Positions 50,209 through 58,569 of a DNA stretch of 64,000 bases are shown here, in pieces. The position numbers were made by a program, and so were the translations under genes. The notes below the pieces were generated by a model that searched no databases, was not told where the DNA came from, and saw only the letters and a list, made by a program, of their open reading frames with translations. The first letter of the stretch is position 1, and each line of letters starts with the position of its first letter. Origin of the DNA: Paeniglutamicibacter antarcticus_C (GTDB taxonomy: Bacteria > Actinomycetota > Actinomycetes > Actinomycetales > Micrococcaceae); NCBI RefSeq assembly GCF_039544305.1, contig NZ_BAABLK010000006.1, forward strand, positions 85,673 to 149,672, written 5' to 3'.

Positions 50209-51600
50209 ATGGCAAAGAACCCCCGTAGCAAGTCCACCCCCACGTACCGCTGCGCGGAATGCGGGTGGAGCACAGTGAAGTGGGTGGGCCGCTGCGGGGA
50301 ATGCCAGGCCTGGGGCACGGTGGAGGAAATGGGCGCAGTCAGCGCCAAGACTACCGCAGCAACCACGGTCGCCTCCCCCGCGAAGCCGATCGGCGAGGTC
50401 GATGCCAGCGCAGCTTCCTACCGCAGCAGCGGCGTGGAGGAACTCGACCGGGTGCTCGGCGGCGGTTTGGTGCCCGGCGCGGTGATCCTGCTGGCCGGGG
50501 AGCCGGGGGTGGGCAAGTCGACGCTGCTGCTCGATGTGGCCGCCCGCGTTGCACGCACCGACCGCAGGGTCCTGTACATCACCGGCGAGGAATCGGCCGC
50601 ACAGGTCAAGGTACGGGCCGAACGCATCGATGCGATGGCCGATACCCTCTATCTGACCGCCGAGACCGATCTGGGCATCGCCTTGGGCCAGATCGAAAAG
50701 ATCGATCCAGAGGTGTTGGTCATCGATTCGGTGCAGACCCTGGCCTCGGCCGAGGTCGACGGGACCGCCGGAGGTATTTCCCAGGTCCGCGAGGTCGCCG
50801 CATCCCTTATCAACACCGCCAAGCGCAGGAACATGACGACCATCCTGGTAGGCCACGTGACCAAGGATGGCTCGATTGCCGGACCGCGGCTCCTTGAACA
50901 CCTCGTGGATGTGGTCTGCCAGTTCGACGGCGAGCGCCACTCCCGGCTACGCCTGCTGCGGGCACTGAAAAACCGCTACGGCCCCACGGACGAGGTCGGC
51001 TGCTTCGATTTGACCGAGGGCGGCATTCAGGGCCTTGCCGACCCCTCGGGGCTTTTCGTCACCCGCACCAAGGACCCGGTCCCCGGAACCTGCATCACCG
51101 TTACCCTTGAGGGCCGCCGGCCCTTGGTCGCCGAGGTCCAGACCCTGCTCTCTCGGGCCGCTGCAGCCAATCCACGCAGGGCCACCAGCGGACTGGATGC
51201 GGCAAGGACCCAAATGATCCTCGCCGTCCTCCAGTCCCGCGCGCGGATGGATCTAGGATCCTTGGATTCCTATGTGGCCACCGTGGGCGGGGTGAAGCTC
51301 AGCGAACCGGCAACCGACCTGGCAACTGCACTCGCCTTGGCCTCGTCCATGCACAACCATCCGCTACCTCCGCAGTTCGTGGCCTTTGGCGAAGTCGGCC
51401 TGGCCGGAGAGGTCCGGCCGGTACCGGAGATCGGAAGGCGCATCATCGAGGCCGAACGGCTCGGGTTCCGCTACGCCATGGTCCCCGCTTCGCCGCACCC
51501 GCCCAAGAATATCCCCGACTCCATCCGTGTGTTTACCGTCTCCTCGGTGCTCGAGGCACTGGACATCGCCTTCGAACAACGCGTCAAGACCGGCCAATGA
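50209..51600 (+). CDS. radA: DNA repair protein RadA
   Basis: 463 residues from MAKNPRSKST; TATTAT (50196-50201) ends seven bases before this ATG, so the mRNA is probably leaderless. An N-terminal zinc finger (CAECGWSTVKWVGRCGEC), a RecA-like ATPase with GEPGVGKSTLLLDVAAR, the KNRYG motif (ALKNRYGPTDEVG) and a C-terminal Lon-like domain are in the expected order. RadA processes recombination intermediates and interacts functionally with DisA, whose gene follows. Confidence 0.96.
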   Translation: MAKNPRSKSTPTYRCAECGWSTVKWVGRCGECQAWGTVEEMGAVSAKTTAATTVASPAKPIGEVDASAASYRSSGVEELDRVLGGGLVPGAVILLAGEPGVGKSTLLLDVAARVARTDRRVLYITGEESAAQVKVRAERIDAMADTLYLTAETDLGIALGQIEKIDPEVLVIDSVQTLASAEVDGTAGGISQVREVAASLINTAKRRNMTTILVGHVTKDGSIAGPRLLEHLVDVVCQFDGERHSRLRLLRALKNRYGPTDEVGCFDLTEGGIQGLADPSGLFVTRTKDPVPGTCITVTLEGRRPLVAEVQTLLSRAAAANPRRATSGLDAARTQMILAVLQSRARMDLGSLDSYVATVGGVKLSEPATDLATALALASSMHNHPLPPQFVAFGEVGLAGEVRPVPEIGRRIIEAERLGFRYAMVPASPHPPKNIPDSIRVFTVSSVLEALDIAFEQRVKTGQ

Positions 51601-51713
51601 CCCGCCCTTGGTAACAAAGGGATACCGAAGTCGGCAAGGAATGCTCGATTGGGCGAATCGAAGCCCTGCAATGGCCCTACGATAGGTAGAACTCCGCTGG
51701 AAGGAAATGGCCC

Positions 51714-52790
51714 ATGTCGAAAAGCCCCGAAGATGCACTGCGCGCCACGTTGGCTCGCGTTGCACCCGGCACGGAGCTGCGCGACGGCCTCGAACGCATC
51801 CTGCGCGGCCGCACCGGTGCGCTGATCCTCTTGGGCCAGGACAAGGTGGTCGACTCGATCTGCTCAGGCGGCTTCGACATCAACATCGCTTTCTCCCCCA
51901 CCCGGCTTCGCGAGCTGGCCAAGATGGACGGGGCCATCGTTTGCGACAAGGACGGCTCGAAAATCCTGCGTGCAGGGGTCCAGCTGGTCCCCGACCATTC
52001 CATCCCCACCCAGGAATCGGGAACCAGGCACCGCACGGCCGAACGCGTGGCGATCCAGACCGGTTTCCCCGTTGTCTCGGTCTCGCAGTCGATGCACATC
52101 ATCGCCCTGTACGTCCAAGGGATCCGCTACCTGCTCGAGGGCTCCGAACCGGTGTTGGCGCGCGGAAACCAGGCACTGGCAACCCTGGAGCGCTACCGCT
52201 CGCGCCTTGACCAGGTCACCGGTGCATTGTCTGCGGCGGAAATCGAGGCCGTTGTCACGGTCCGCGATGTAGCAGCGGTGCTGCAGCGACAGGAAATGGT
52301 CAGGCGCATCTCCGAGGAGATCGCCCAATACGTCCTTGAGCTGGGTGCTGATGGACGATTGCTTGCCCTGCAGCTCGACGAGCTCTCGGCGGGGCTGGGC
52401 CCGGGGGCGGACCTGCTGTTGAAGGACTACTCGAATCTGGGCCGCGCGGAGCTGGACATCGAAGCGGCGCTAAGGAAGCTTCAGGCCCTGGACAGCACCG
52501 ATCTGATCGACCTGGGCAAATTCGCTTCGATCCTGGGCATCAGCCCCGGCATTGATTCACTCGAGGCCGTCGTGACGCCCAAGGGCCACCGTTTGCTGGC
52601 GGGGATCAAGTCGGTGCCGCGGGCGGTGTCCGACCGGCTGGTCAACAATTTCGGCGGCTTGCAGCGGCTGATGGCGGCCAACATTGAGGACCTGATGGCA
52701 GTGGACGGGATCGGCGAACAGCGTGCCCGCACCGTGCGCGAGGGCCTCTCCCGCGTTGCCGAGTCCTCGCTGCTCGACCGTTTCCTCTAG
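51714..52790 (+). CDS. disA: DNA integrity scanning diadenylate cyclase DisA
   Basis: 358 residues. The DAC domain has MDGAIVCDKDGSKILRAGVQ (DGA motif) and TQESGTRHRTAERVAIQTG (RHR motif), both needed for c-di-AMP synthesis. A helical spine follows, then a C-terminal helix-hairpin-helix domain (LMAVDGIGEQRARTVREGLSR) that binds branched DNA. AAGGA precedes the ATG. Position after radA is the common actinobacterial order. Confidence 0.96.
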   Translation: MSKSPEDALRATLARVAPGTELRDGLERILRGRTGALILLGQDKVVDSICSGGFDINIAFSPTRLRELAKMDGAIVCDKDGSKILRAGVQLVPDHSIPTQESGTRHRTAERVAIQTGFPVVSVSQSMHIIALYVQGIRYLLEGSEPVLARGNQALATLERYRSRLDQVTGALSAAEIEAVVTVRDVAAVLQRQEMVRRISEEIAQYVLELGADGRLLALQLDELSAGLGPGADLLLKDYSNLGRAELDIEAALRKLQALDSTDLIDLGKFASILGISPGIDSLEAVVTPKGHRLLAGIKSVPRAVSDRLVNNFGGLQRLMAANIEDLMAVDGIGEQRARTVREGLSRVAESSLLDRFL

Positions 52791-52822
52791 GCCGGCCGGT
52801 CCAACGAACCCGTCTCTGCGGC

Positions 52823-53446
52823 CTACTTCAGCTCGAACTGCGTGGTTTCGCTTGTCAGTTCCCCGAGTTTCGCGGTGAATCCGTACCAACCCGGTCGTGG
52901 CTTGGCGGTCACGGACTTGCAGCCCGGTGCACTGCGCACCCGGGTCCAGGTAAAGCGTGCGGTTTCACTGGCACCGGGCTTGATAGTGATTTCCGTGTCG
53001 GTGGGGTCCTGCACGCAGTCCGAGGTGGCGAAAATCCGGTCTTTCCCGCTCATCACGGAAAAGTCCTGTTGGCTGGTTCCCACATTGACGTTGCAGTCGA
53101 ACTTGCCCTGATTCTCGATGGTCATCACCAGCACTGGGTTCTCCGCCGGTCCGTGCGTGTCGTGTGCCGTGGAGGCGGTGATGCCGATGTCCCCTTCGAG
53201 GCAGCCCGTGGGCTCCACGGACGGCTCCGCCGATGGTTCTCCGGAGGCACCGCTCGAACCGCCGGCGACTCGTTCCGGCCCTGCCCCGTTGGCACCGGGA
53301 TCGCTGGGGCGCAGCAGCGAGGCAATACCGATTCCGGCCCACAGCAAAAGCCCGGCAACGACCACCATGGCGATGAGCACCGCCAGTCGACGACGCCGAT
53401 AAACCCGTGCGGAGGGTCGGGTGGATCGGACCTGCTTTTGTGCCAT
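52823..53446 (-). CDS. Membrane-anchored hypothetical protein
   Basis: 207 residues. A basic N-terminus (RVYRRRRLAV) and one helix (about 23-46, LIAMVVVAGLLLWAG) are followed by a Ser/Gly/Pro/Glu linker and an extracellular beta domain (NPVLVMTIENQGKFDCNVNVGTS, ETARFTWTRVRSAPGCK). The helix and domain pattern resembles DUF4232-like surface proteins with a pair of conserved cysteines. Function is unknown. It converges on disA, their stops about 30 bases apart. Confidence 0.72.
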   Translation of the reverse strand: MAQKQVRSTRPSARVYRRRRLAVLIAMVVVAGLLLWAGIGIASLLRPSDPGANGAGPERVAGGSSGASGEPSAEPSVEPTGCLEGDIGITASTAHDTHGPAENPVLVMTIENQGKFDCNVNVGTSQQDFSVMSGKDRIFATSDCVQDPTDTEITIKPGASETARFTWTRVRSAPGCKSVTAKPRPGWYGFTAKLGELTSETTQFELK

Positions 53447-53549
53447 GCCTCAAGGCTACGAAACCAAACGTTTTCCCCTCGACTCCCACGCCGCCAGCTA
53501 GAGTGATATCGCTAGCATTCGTCTTCGAGCCAAAGGATCTCCGCTCATC

Positions 53550-54539
53550 GTGCCCCACCCCGAGCTGCCCCTGCTCCACCGGGAAATCACCGCGTGGTAC
53601 GCCTCGAACGCCCGCCAATTGCCGTGGCGTGAGGAATCGGCCACACCGTGGGCCTTGATGGTCTCCGAGTTCATGCTGCAGCAGACTCCTGTGGTGCGCG
53701 TGCTACCGGTCTGGGAAGCATGGATGAAACGCTGGCCCACCCCGGCCGCGTTGGCGGCAGACCCTGTAGGGGAGGCGGTGAAAGCATGGGGCAGGCTGGG
53801 CTACCCGCGCCGGGCGCTGCGCCTGCATGCCGCGGCGTTGGTGATCACCACCGAGCACGGAGGCAAGGTCCCGGGCAGCGAGGACCGATTGCTTGCGCTT
53901 CCGGGGGTCGGGACCTACACGGCCGCGGCCATCGCCTGCTTCGCGTTCGGGATTCCCACGGTGGTGGTCGACACCAATATCCGTCGGGTCCATGCCCGTT
54001 TGGTAGGAGGCAAGGCACTGCCGGAACCAAACCAGAACGCCGCCGAGCTCGCCTTGGCCCAGCGCCTGCTTCCGGAGTCCTCCCCCGCAGACGCAACCGC
54101 GACCAAGCTGGCCAACGCTTGGAACATCGCGGTCATGGAACTCGGCGCTCTGGTCTGTACTGCACGTGCTCCGCGCTGCCACGGCTGTCCGGTCATGCAG
54201 CAATGCGCGTGGATCGCCGTGGGACGCCCTGAACCCCATTACAAGCCCAAGGGCCAGCCGTGGCATGGCACCGACAGGCAGGTGCGTGGGGCCATGATGG
54301 CCGTGCTCCGGCATTCGGAGGCCCCCGTGGACAGGGCAGACCTGTTAGGGGTCCCTGATTTGGCCGTGGATACAGGTCGCAGGTTGAATCCGGCCCGTGA
54401 GGCGGGTGAGCGCCATCGAGCGTGGACCGATCTGCATGCGTTGCCGGCGGCATCGGAACAACGCGAACGGGCATTTGCCTCGCTACTAGCCGACGGGTTG
54501 GCGAAACAGGGTGCGGACGGCGTCAGTCTCCCGCGCTAG
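53550..54539 (+). CDS. mutY: A/G-specific adenine glycosylase
   Basis: 329 residues, GTG start. HhH-GPD glycosylase removing adenine opposite 8-oxoguanine: LMVSEFMLQQTPV (catalytic Glu), LPGVGTYTAAAI (helix-hairpin-helix) and VVDTNIRRVHARLV (catalytic Asp). A 4Fe-4S cluster motif (C-x6-C-x2-C-x5-C in CTARAPRCHGCPVMQQC) is complete. The C-terminal part is short and poorly conserved, so the 8-oxoG-recognising NUDIX-like domain is reduced, as in many actinobacterial MutY proteins. Confidence 0.94.
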   Translation: MPHPELPLLHREITAWYASNARQLPWREESATPWALMVSEFMLQQTPVVRVLPVWEAWMKRWPTPAALAADPVGEAVKAWGRLGYPRRALRLHAAALVITTEHGGKVPGSEDRLLALPGVGTYTAAAIACFAFGIPTVVVDTNIRRVHARLVGGKALPEPNQNAAELALAQRLLPESSPADATATKLANAWNIAVMELGALVCTARAPRCHGCPVMQQCAWIAVGRPEPHYKPKGQPWHGTDRQVRGAMMAVLRHSEAPVDRADLLGVPDLAVDTGRRLNPAREAGERHRAWTDLHALPAASEQRERAFASLLADGLAKQGADGVSLPR

Positions 54540-54568
54540 GTGAATCGCCGGCAGACGGCTTTCCTCTG

Positions 54569-55075
54569 CTAGACGTATGTGATCATCCGGGTATTGCCCA
54601 GCGTATTGGGCTTGACCCGAGCCAGGTCGAGGAATTCGGCAACGCCCTCATCGGTGGAACGCAGCAGCTCCGAATACACCTCGGGGTCAACAGCAGACTG
54701 TTCTGCCATCACCAAGAACCCGTTGCGAAGGAAGAATTCGACCTCGAAGGTCAGGCAGAAGACCCGTGAAACCCCCAATTCACGCGCTTCAGATAGCAGT
54801 TTTTTCAGCAGACGGCGGCCCACCCCATGACCCCTCCATTGCGCGTTAGAGGCCAGTGTGCGGACCTCGGCGATGTCCTCCCACATCACGTGCAATCCTC
54901 CACAGCCAATGACGTTGCCCTCCGCGTCCTCGGCTACGAAGAATTCCTGCAGGTTCTCGTAGTAGGCGACTGCTTCCTTTTCCAGCAGCACGCGGTCCTC
55001 GGCCAACGGCCTGACAAGCTCCCGGATACATTTCACATCGCTGGTCCTGGCGCGCCTGACGATAAAGGATTTCAT
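54569..55075 (-). CDS. Amino-acid N-acetyltransferase (ArgA type, GNAT)
   Basis: 168 residues, single GNAT domain. RRARTSDVKCIRELVRPLAE, EVRTLASNAQWRGHGVGRRLL (acetyl-CoA loop R/Q-x-x-G-x-G/A) and RVFCLTFEVEFFLRNGFLVM match the short ArgA-like enzymes of mycobacteria and relatives (Rv2747 type), which acetylate glutamate or glutamine to start arginine synthesis. It is next to clpC and lysS, a conserved neighbourhood in this order. Confidence 0.87.
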   Translation of the reverse strand: MKSFIVRRARTSDVKCIRELVRPLAEDRVLLEKEAVAYYENLQEFFVAEDAEGNVIGCGGLHVMWEDIAEVRTLASNAQWRGHGVGRRLLKKLLSEARELGVSRVFCLTFEVEFFLRNGFLVMAEQSAVDPEVYSELLRSTDEGVAEFLDLARVKPNTLGNTRMITYV

Positions 55076-55148
55076 CTAAGTATCCTATGCCCGGCCGCTG
55101 CACCGACTGTGATTCATGTAGCTGGCCCGCAAGACTCCCGAAGTTAAA

Positions 55149-55194
55149 AAAATGTCTGGGGAGACCTCCAGACGGAGGTCTCCCCAGACATTTT
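55149..55194 (-). terminator. Terminator of clpC
   Basis: Perfect 21-base stem (55149-55169 with 55174-55194) with a four-base loop, flanked by A and T runs on both sides, 15 bases after the clpC stop. It separates clpC from the acetyltransferase gene. Confidence 0.85.
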
Positions 55195-55208
55195 CTGCGG
55201 CATTGTGC

Positions 55209-57722
55209 CTAGCTTTCGATGGCCACCGGAGCGGCTTCGCCCTCAAGCTGCGGGGTTGGGTCCTCGCCGTGGAAGGTGAACTTCGCTTCGTCGCCTTCCC
55301 CTTCGACATCGACCTTGATGTGCTGGCCGGAGACCAACTCACCAAAGAGGATCTTCTCGGAGAGCTGGTCCTCGATGTCGCGCTGCATCACGCGGCGCAA
55401 CGGCCGGGCGCCCATGGTCGGGTCGTACCCGCGGGTCGCCAGCAAAATGCGGGCCGCCGGCGACAACTCGATGGTCATGTTCCGGTCGTCCAAGCGCTTC
55501 TGCAAGCGGGCCAGGAACAGCGCCACGATCTCCACGATCTCGTCCTGGGTCAGCTGTGGGAAGACCACAACGTCGTCAACACGGTTCAGGAACTCGGGAC
55601 GGAAGTGCTGGCGCAGCTCTTCCTGGACCTTCGCCTGCATCCGGTTGTACCCGGTGCGGGTGTCGGTGGCCGACTGGAAGCCGGTCATTACGCCCTTGGA
55701 GATGTCGCGGGTGCCTAGGTTCGTGGTCATGATGATCACGGTGTTCTTGAAGTCGACCACGCGTCCCTGGGAGTCGGTCAAGCGACCGTCTTCCAGGATC
55801 TGCAGCAACGAGTTGAACAGGTCCGCATGGGCCTTTTCAACTTCGTCGAAGAGCACAACAGAGAACGGACGGCGACGGACCTTCTCGGTGAGCTGGCCGC
55901 CTTCCTCATATCCGACGTATCCCGGAGGAGCACCGAAGAGACGCGAGACCGTGTGCTTCTCCGAGTACTCGGACATATCAAGGGTGATCAGTGCGTCTTC
56001 CTCTCCGAAGAGGAATTCCGCAAGCGCCTTGGCCAGTTCGGTTTTGCCGACGCCGGTCGGACCGGCGAAGATGAACGAACCTCCGGGGCGGTTCGGATCC
56101 TTCAGTCCGGCGCGGGTACGGCGAATGGCCTGAGAAATCGACTTGATTGCCTCATCCTGGCCGATGACCCGCTTGTGCAGCTCGTCTTCCATGTTCAGCA
56201 GTCGCGTGGATTCCTCCTCGGTCAGCTTGATGACCGGGATTCCGGTGGAGTTCGCAAGAACTTCCGCGATCAGGTCGGCATCGACCTCGGCAATTTCGTC
56301 GAGCTCACCGTTCTTCCAGGCGGTTTCCTTCTCCCCGCGGGCTTCCTGGAGCTTGCCTTCCTTGTCGCGCAAGGCAGCTGCACCCTCGAAGTCCTGAGCG
56401 TCGATGGCCGCTTCCTTCTCCAGCCGGACGGTGGCGATTTCCTCGTCCATGGCCTTGAGCGCAGGCGGGGCAGTCATGCGGCGAATGCGCAGGCGGGCTC
56501 CGGCTTCATCGATCAAGTCAATGGCCTTGTCCGGCAAGAAGCGATCGGAGATGTAGCGGTGAGCCAGTTCGGATGCTGCCGACAATGCCCCATCGGTGAT
56601 GGAAACACGGTGGTGTGCCTCGTAGCGGTCGCGCAGTCCACGCAGGATCTGCGTGGTCTCCTCCACCGTGGGTTCCTTGACCTGAATCGGCTGGAAGCGG
56701 CGTTCAAGGGCCGCGTCCTTCTCGATGTGTTTGCGGTACTCGTCAAGCGTGGTCGCACCGACGGTCTGCAGCTCGCCGCGGGCCAGCATCGGCTTGAGGA
56801 TCGAGGCCGCATCGATGGCTCCCTCGGCAGCTCCGGCACCCACCAAGGTGTGGATCTCGTCGATGAAGAGAATGATGTCGCCTCGGGTACGGATTTCCTT
56901 GAGGACCTTCTTCAGGCGTTCCTCGAAGTCACCTCGGTAGCGCGAACCGGCAACGAGGGAGCCGAGGTCAAGGGTGTAGAGCTGCTTGTCCTTGATGGTT
57001 TCGGGGACATCGCCGCGCACGATGGCCTGGGCCAGGCCCTCGACTACGGCGGTTTTACCGACGCCCGGTTCACCGATGAGGACGGGGTTGTTCTTGGTGC
57101 GGCGGGAGAGGACCTGCATGACGCGTTCCATCTCGAACTCGCGCCCGATGACGGGATCGAGCTTGCCTTCTCGGGCCGCTGCGGTGAGGTTTCGGCCGAA
57201 CTGGTCGAGAACCGCCGAACCCGCGGGGGTTCCTTCGGTCTGGCCCCCGGAGCTGACTCCCGCACCAGCGGTTTCCTTACCGCCCTGGTATCCGGAGAGA
57301 AGCTGGATGACCTGCTGGCGGACCCGTGACAGGTCAGCGCCAAGCTTCACCAGGACCTGGGCTGCAACGCCCTCACCCTCGCGGATCAGGCCAAGCAGGA
57401 TGTGCTCGGTACCAATGTAGTTGTGGCCCAGCTGCAGCGCTTCGCGCAGCGAAAGCTCAAGTACCTTTTTGGCACGAGGCGTAAAGGGGATATGACCGGA
57501 GGGAGCCTGCTGTCCCTGTCCGATGATCTCTTGGACCTGCTCACGCACGGCACCGAGGGAAATGTTCAGCGACTCAAGGGCCTTGGCCGCTACTCCCTCG
57601 CCTTCATGGATGAGGCCGAGCAAAACGTGCTCGGTTCCGATGTAGTTGTGGTTGAGCATGCGCGCCTCTTCTTGGGCAAGCACGACAACGCGACGGGCAC
57701 GGTCGGTAAATCTCTCAAACAT
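55209..57722 (-). CDS. clpC: ATP-dependent Clp protease ATP-binding subunit ClpC
   Basis: 837 residues from MFERFTDRAR, with GGAG eight bases upstream. Two N-terminal Clp repeats (HNYIGTEHVLLGLIHEGEG and HNYIGTEHILLGLIREGEG), NBD1 with GEPGVGKTAV, a UVR-type linker (EGAAALRDKEGKLQEA) and NBD2 with GPTGVGKTEL. It unfolds substrates for ClpP. A GATGC-TAC-GCATC palindrome at 57752-57764 lies 30 bases before the start and may be a regulator site; CtsR is not encoded nearby. Confidence 0.97.
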   Translation of the reverse strand: MFERFTDRARRVVVLAQEEARMLNHNYIGTEHVLLGLIHEGEGVAAKALESLNISLGAVREQVQEIIGQGQQAPSGHIPFTPRAKKVLELSLREALQLGHNYIGTEHILLGLIREGEGVAAQVLVKLGADLSRVRQQVIQLLSGYQGGKETAGAGVSSGGQTEGTPAGSAVLDQFGRNLTAAAREGKLDPVIGREFEMERVMQVLSRRTKNNPVLIGEPGVGKTAVVEGLAQAIVRGDVPETIKDKQLYTLDLGSLVAGSRYRGDFEERLKKVLKEIRTRGDIILFIDEIHTLVGAGAAEGAIDAASILKPMLARGELQTVGATTLDEYRKHIEKDAALERRFQPIQVKEPTVEETTQILRGLRDRYEAHHRVSITDGALSAASELAHRYISDRFLPDKAIDLIDEAGARLRIRRMTAPPALKAMDEEIATVRLEKEAAIDAQDFEGAAALRDKEGKLQEARGEKETAWKNGELDEIAEVDADLIAEVLANSTGIPVIKLTEEESTRLLNMEDELHKRVIGQDEAIKSISQAIRRTRAGLKDPNRPGGSFIFAGPTGVGKTELAKALAEFLFGEEDALITLDMSEYSEKHTVSRLFGAPPGYVGYEEGGQLTEKVRRRPFSVVLFDEVEKAHADLFNSLLQILEDGRLTDSQGRVVDFKNTVIIMTTNLGTRDISKGVMTGFQSATDTRTGYNRMQAKVQEELRQHFRPEFLNRVDDVVVFPQLTQDEIVEIVALFLARLQKRLDDRNMTIELSPAARILLATRGYDPTMGARPLRRVMQRDIEDQLSEKILFGELVSGQHIKVDVEGEGDEAKFTFHGEDPTPQLEGEAAPVAIES

Positions 57723-57841
57723 GCGGCACACTCCTAGCTAACACGTATTTCGATGCTACGCATCAAATTCGGACAAGTGTTGCATGTTCGCCCAAGGGAT
57801 AACATTGTTCACCCTCGGCGTTCAGAAACGGATTAAACAAC

Positions 57842-57883
57842 TTCGGGGGATCGCATCCATTGACATGGATGCGATCCCCCGAA
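57842..57883 (-). terminator. Terminator after lsr2
   Basis: Perfect 19-base stem TTCGGGGGATCGCATCCAT with its complement around TGAC, 67 bases after the lsr2 stop. The clpC start region lies downstream. Confidence 0.75.
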
Positions 57884-57950
57884 CGCTATCTGCATTCCCC
57901 ACAGAGTATGGAAGCCCGTGGCCCCCTGGAACCGTCAGGTACCGAAAGTG

Positions 57951-58271
57951 TTACTTGGACTTTGAACGCGGTTTTTTTGCCATCGCTGCGTGGTAGGCGG
58001 CGATAACGTCCGCCTGAAGGCGTCCACGAGTGTTGACCTTGACGTTGTTCTCCTTGGCCCAGGCGCGGATGGCCGGCGCTTCCTTCGGGGTGAACTGCTT
58101 GGAGGTTCGTGCAACCTTGATATATGGCTTAAAGGCCTCACGAAAAGCATCTGCATGTTCCTCGTTGAGGTCAATTTCATAATGCTGTCCACCGATGCCG
58201 AAAACGATCGACTCTGTTGCCTCGGAACCATCGATATCATCAATCAAAGCGATTTGGACCTGACGTGCCAT
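57951..58271 (-). CDS. lsr2: Lsr2 family nucleoid-associated protein
   Basis: 106 residues from MARQVQIALI, with GAGGAG six bases upstream. The N-terminal dimerisation half has LIDDIDGSEATESIVFGIGG and YEIDLNEEHADAFREAF; the C-terminal AT-hook-like half has AIRAWAKENNVKVNTRGRL, containing the RGR DNA-minor-groove loop. Lsr2 bridges and silences AT-rich, often foreign, DNA in actinobacteria. The 120 bases upstream are conspicuously AT-rich, consistent with self-binding. Confidence 0.95.
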   Translation of the reverse strand: MARQVQIALIDDIDGSEATESIVFGIGGQHYEIDLNEEHADAFREAFKPYIKVARTSKQFTPKEAPAIRAWAKENNVKVNTRGRLQADVIAAYHAAMAKKPRSKSK

Positions 58272-58391
58272 TATCGGCTCCTCATTGTGTAGGGAATTAA
58301 CCTGAACCATTAAACGACATTAGTTCACGCTTACACCCACATCATAAACACAAGAATGCATCATTCAGCAAGTAGAAATAGAAGCAATCAG

Positions 58392-58568
58392 TTAATTATC
58401 TGATTTTGGACTTTTGTTGTCCTTATGCTGAGCGGACAGTCTGATCTGTTCGTCTACTTTGGCTTCTGCAGCACGCTCGCTGCGATCCACATTGGAAACA
58501 GCACGGATGACAAACCAAAAGACCAGAGCAACAACAATCGTCGGCACAAGTGCTTCAATATACGGCAT
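58392..58568 (-). CDS. Small one-helix membrane protein after lysS
   Basis: 58 residues from MPYIEALVPTIVVALVFWFV: a single helix, then a charged tail (NVDRSERAAEAKVDEQIRLS). GGAGG lies six bases before ATG, inside the end of lysS, and the start is one base beyond the lysS stop, so the two are coupled. Small proteins of this shape follow lysS in related genera; role unknown. Confidence 0.8.
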   Translation of the reverse strand: MPYIEALVPTIVVALVFWFVIRAVSNVDRSERAAEAKVDEQIRLSAQHKDNKSPKSDN

Positions 58569-58569
58569 T

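Noticed and set aside
55827..57329. A 500-codon open frame on the plus strand opposite clpC
   Set aside because: It mirrors the codon structure of clpC, has no ribosome site or family similarity, and clpC on the other strand is certain. Long antisense frames are normal at this GC content.
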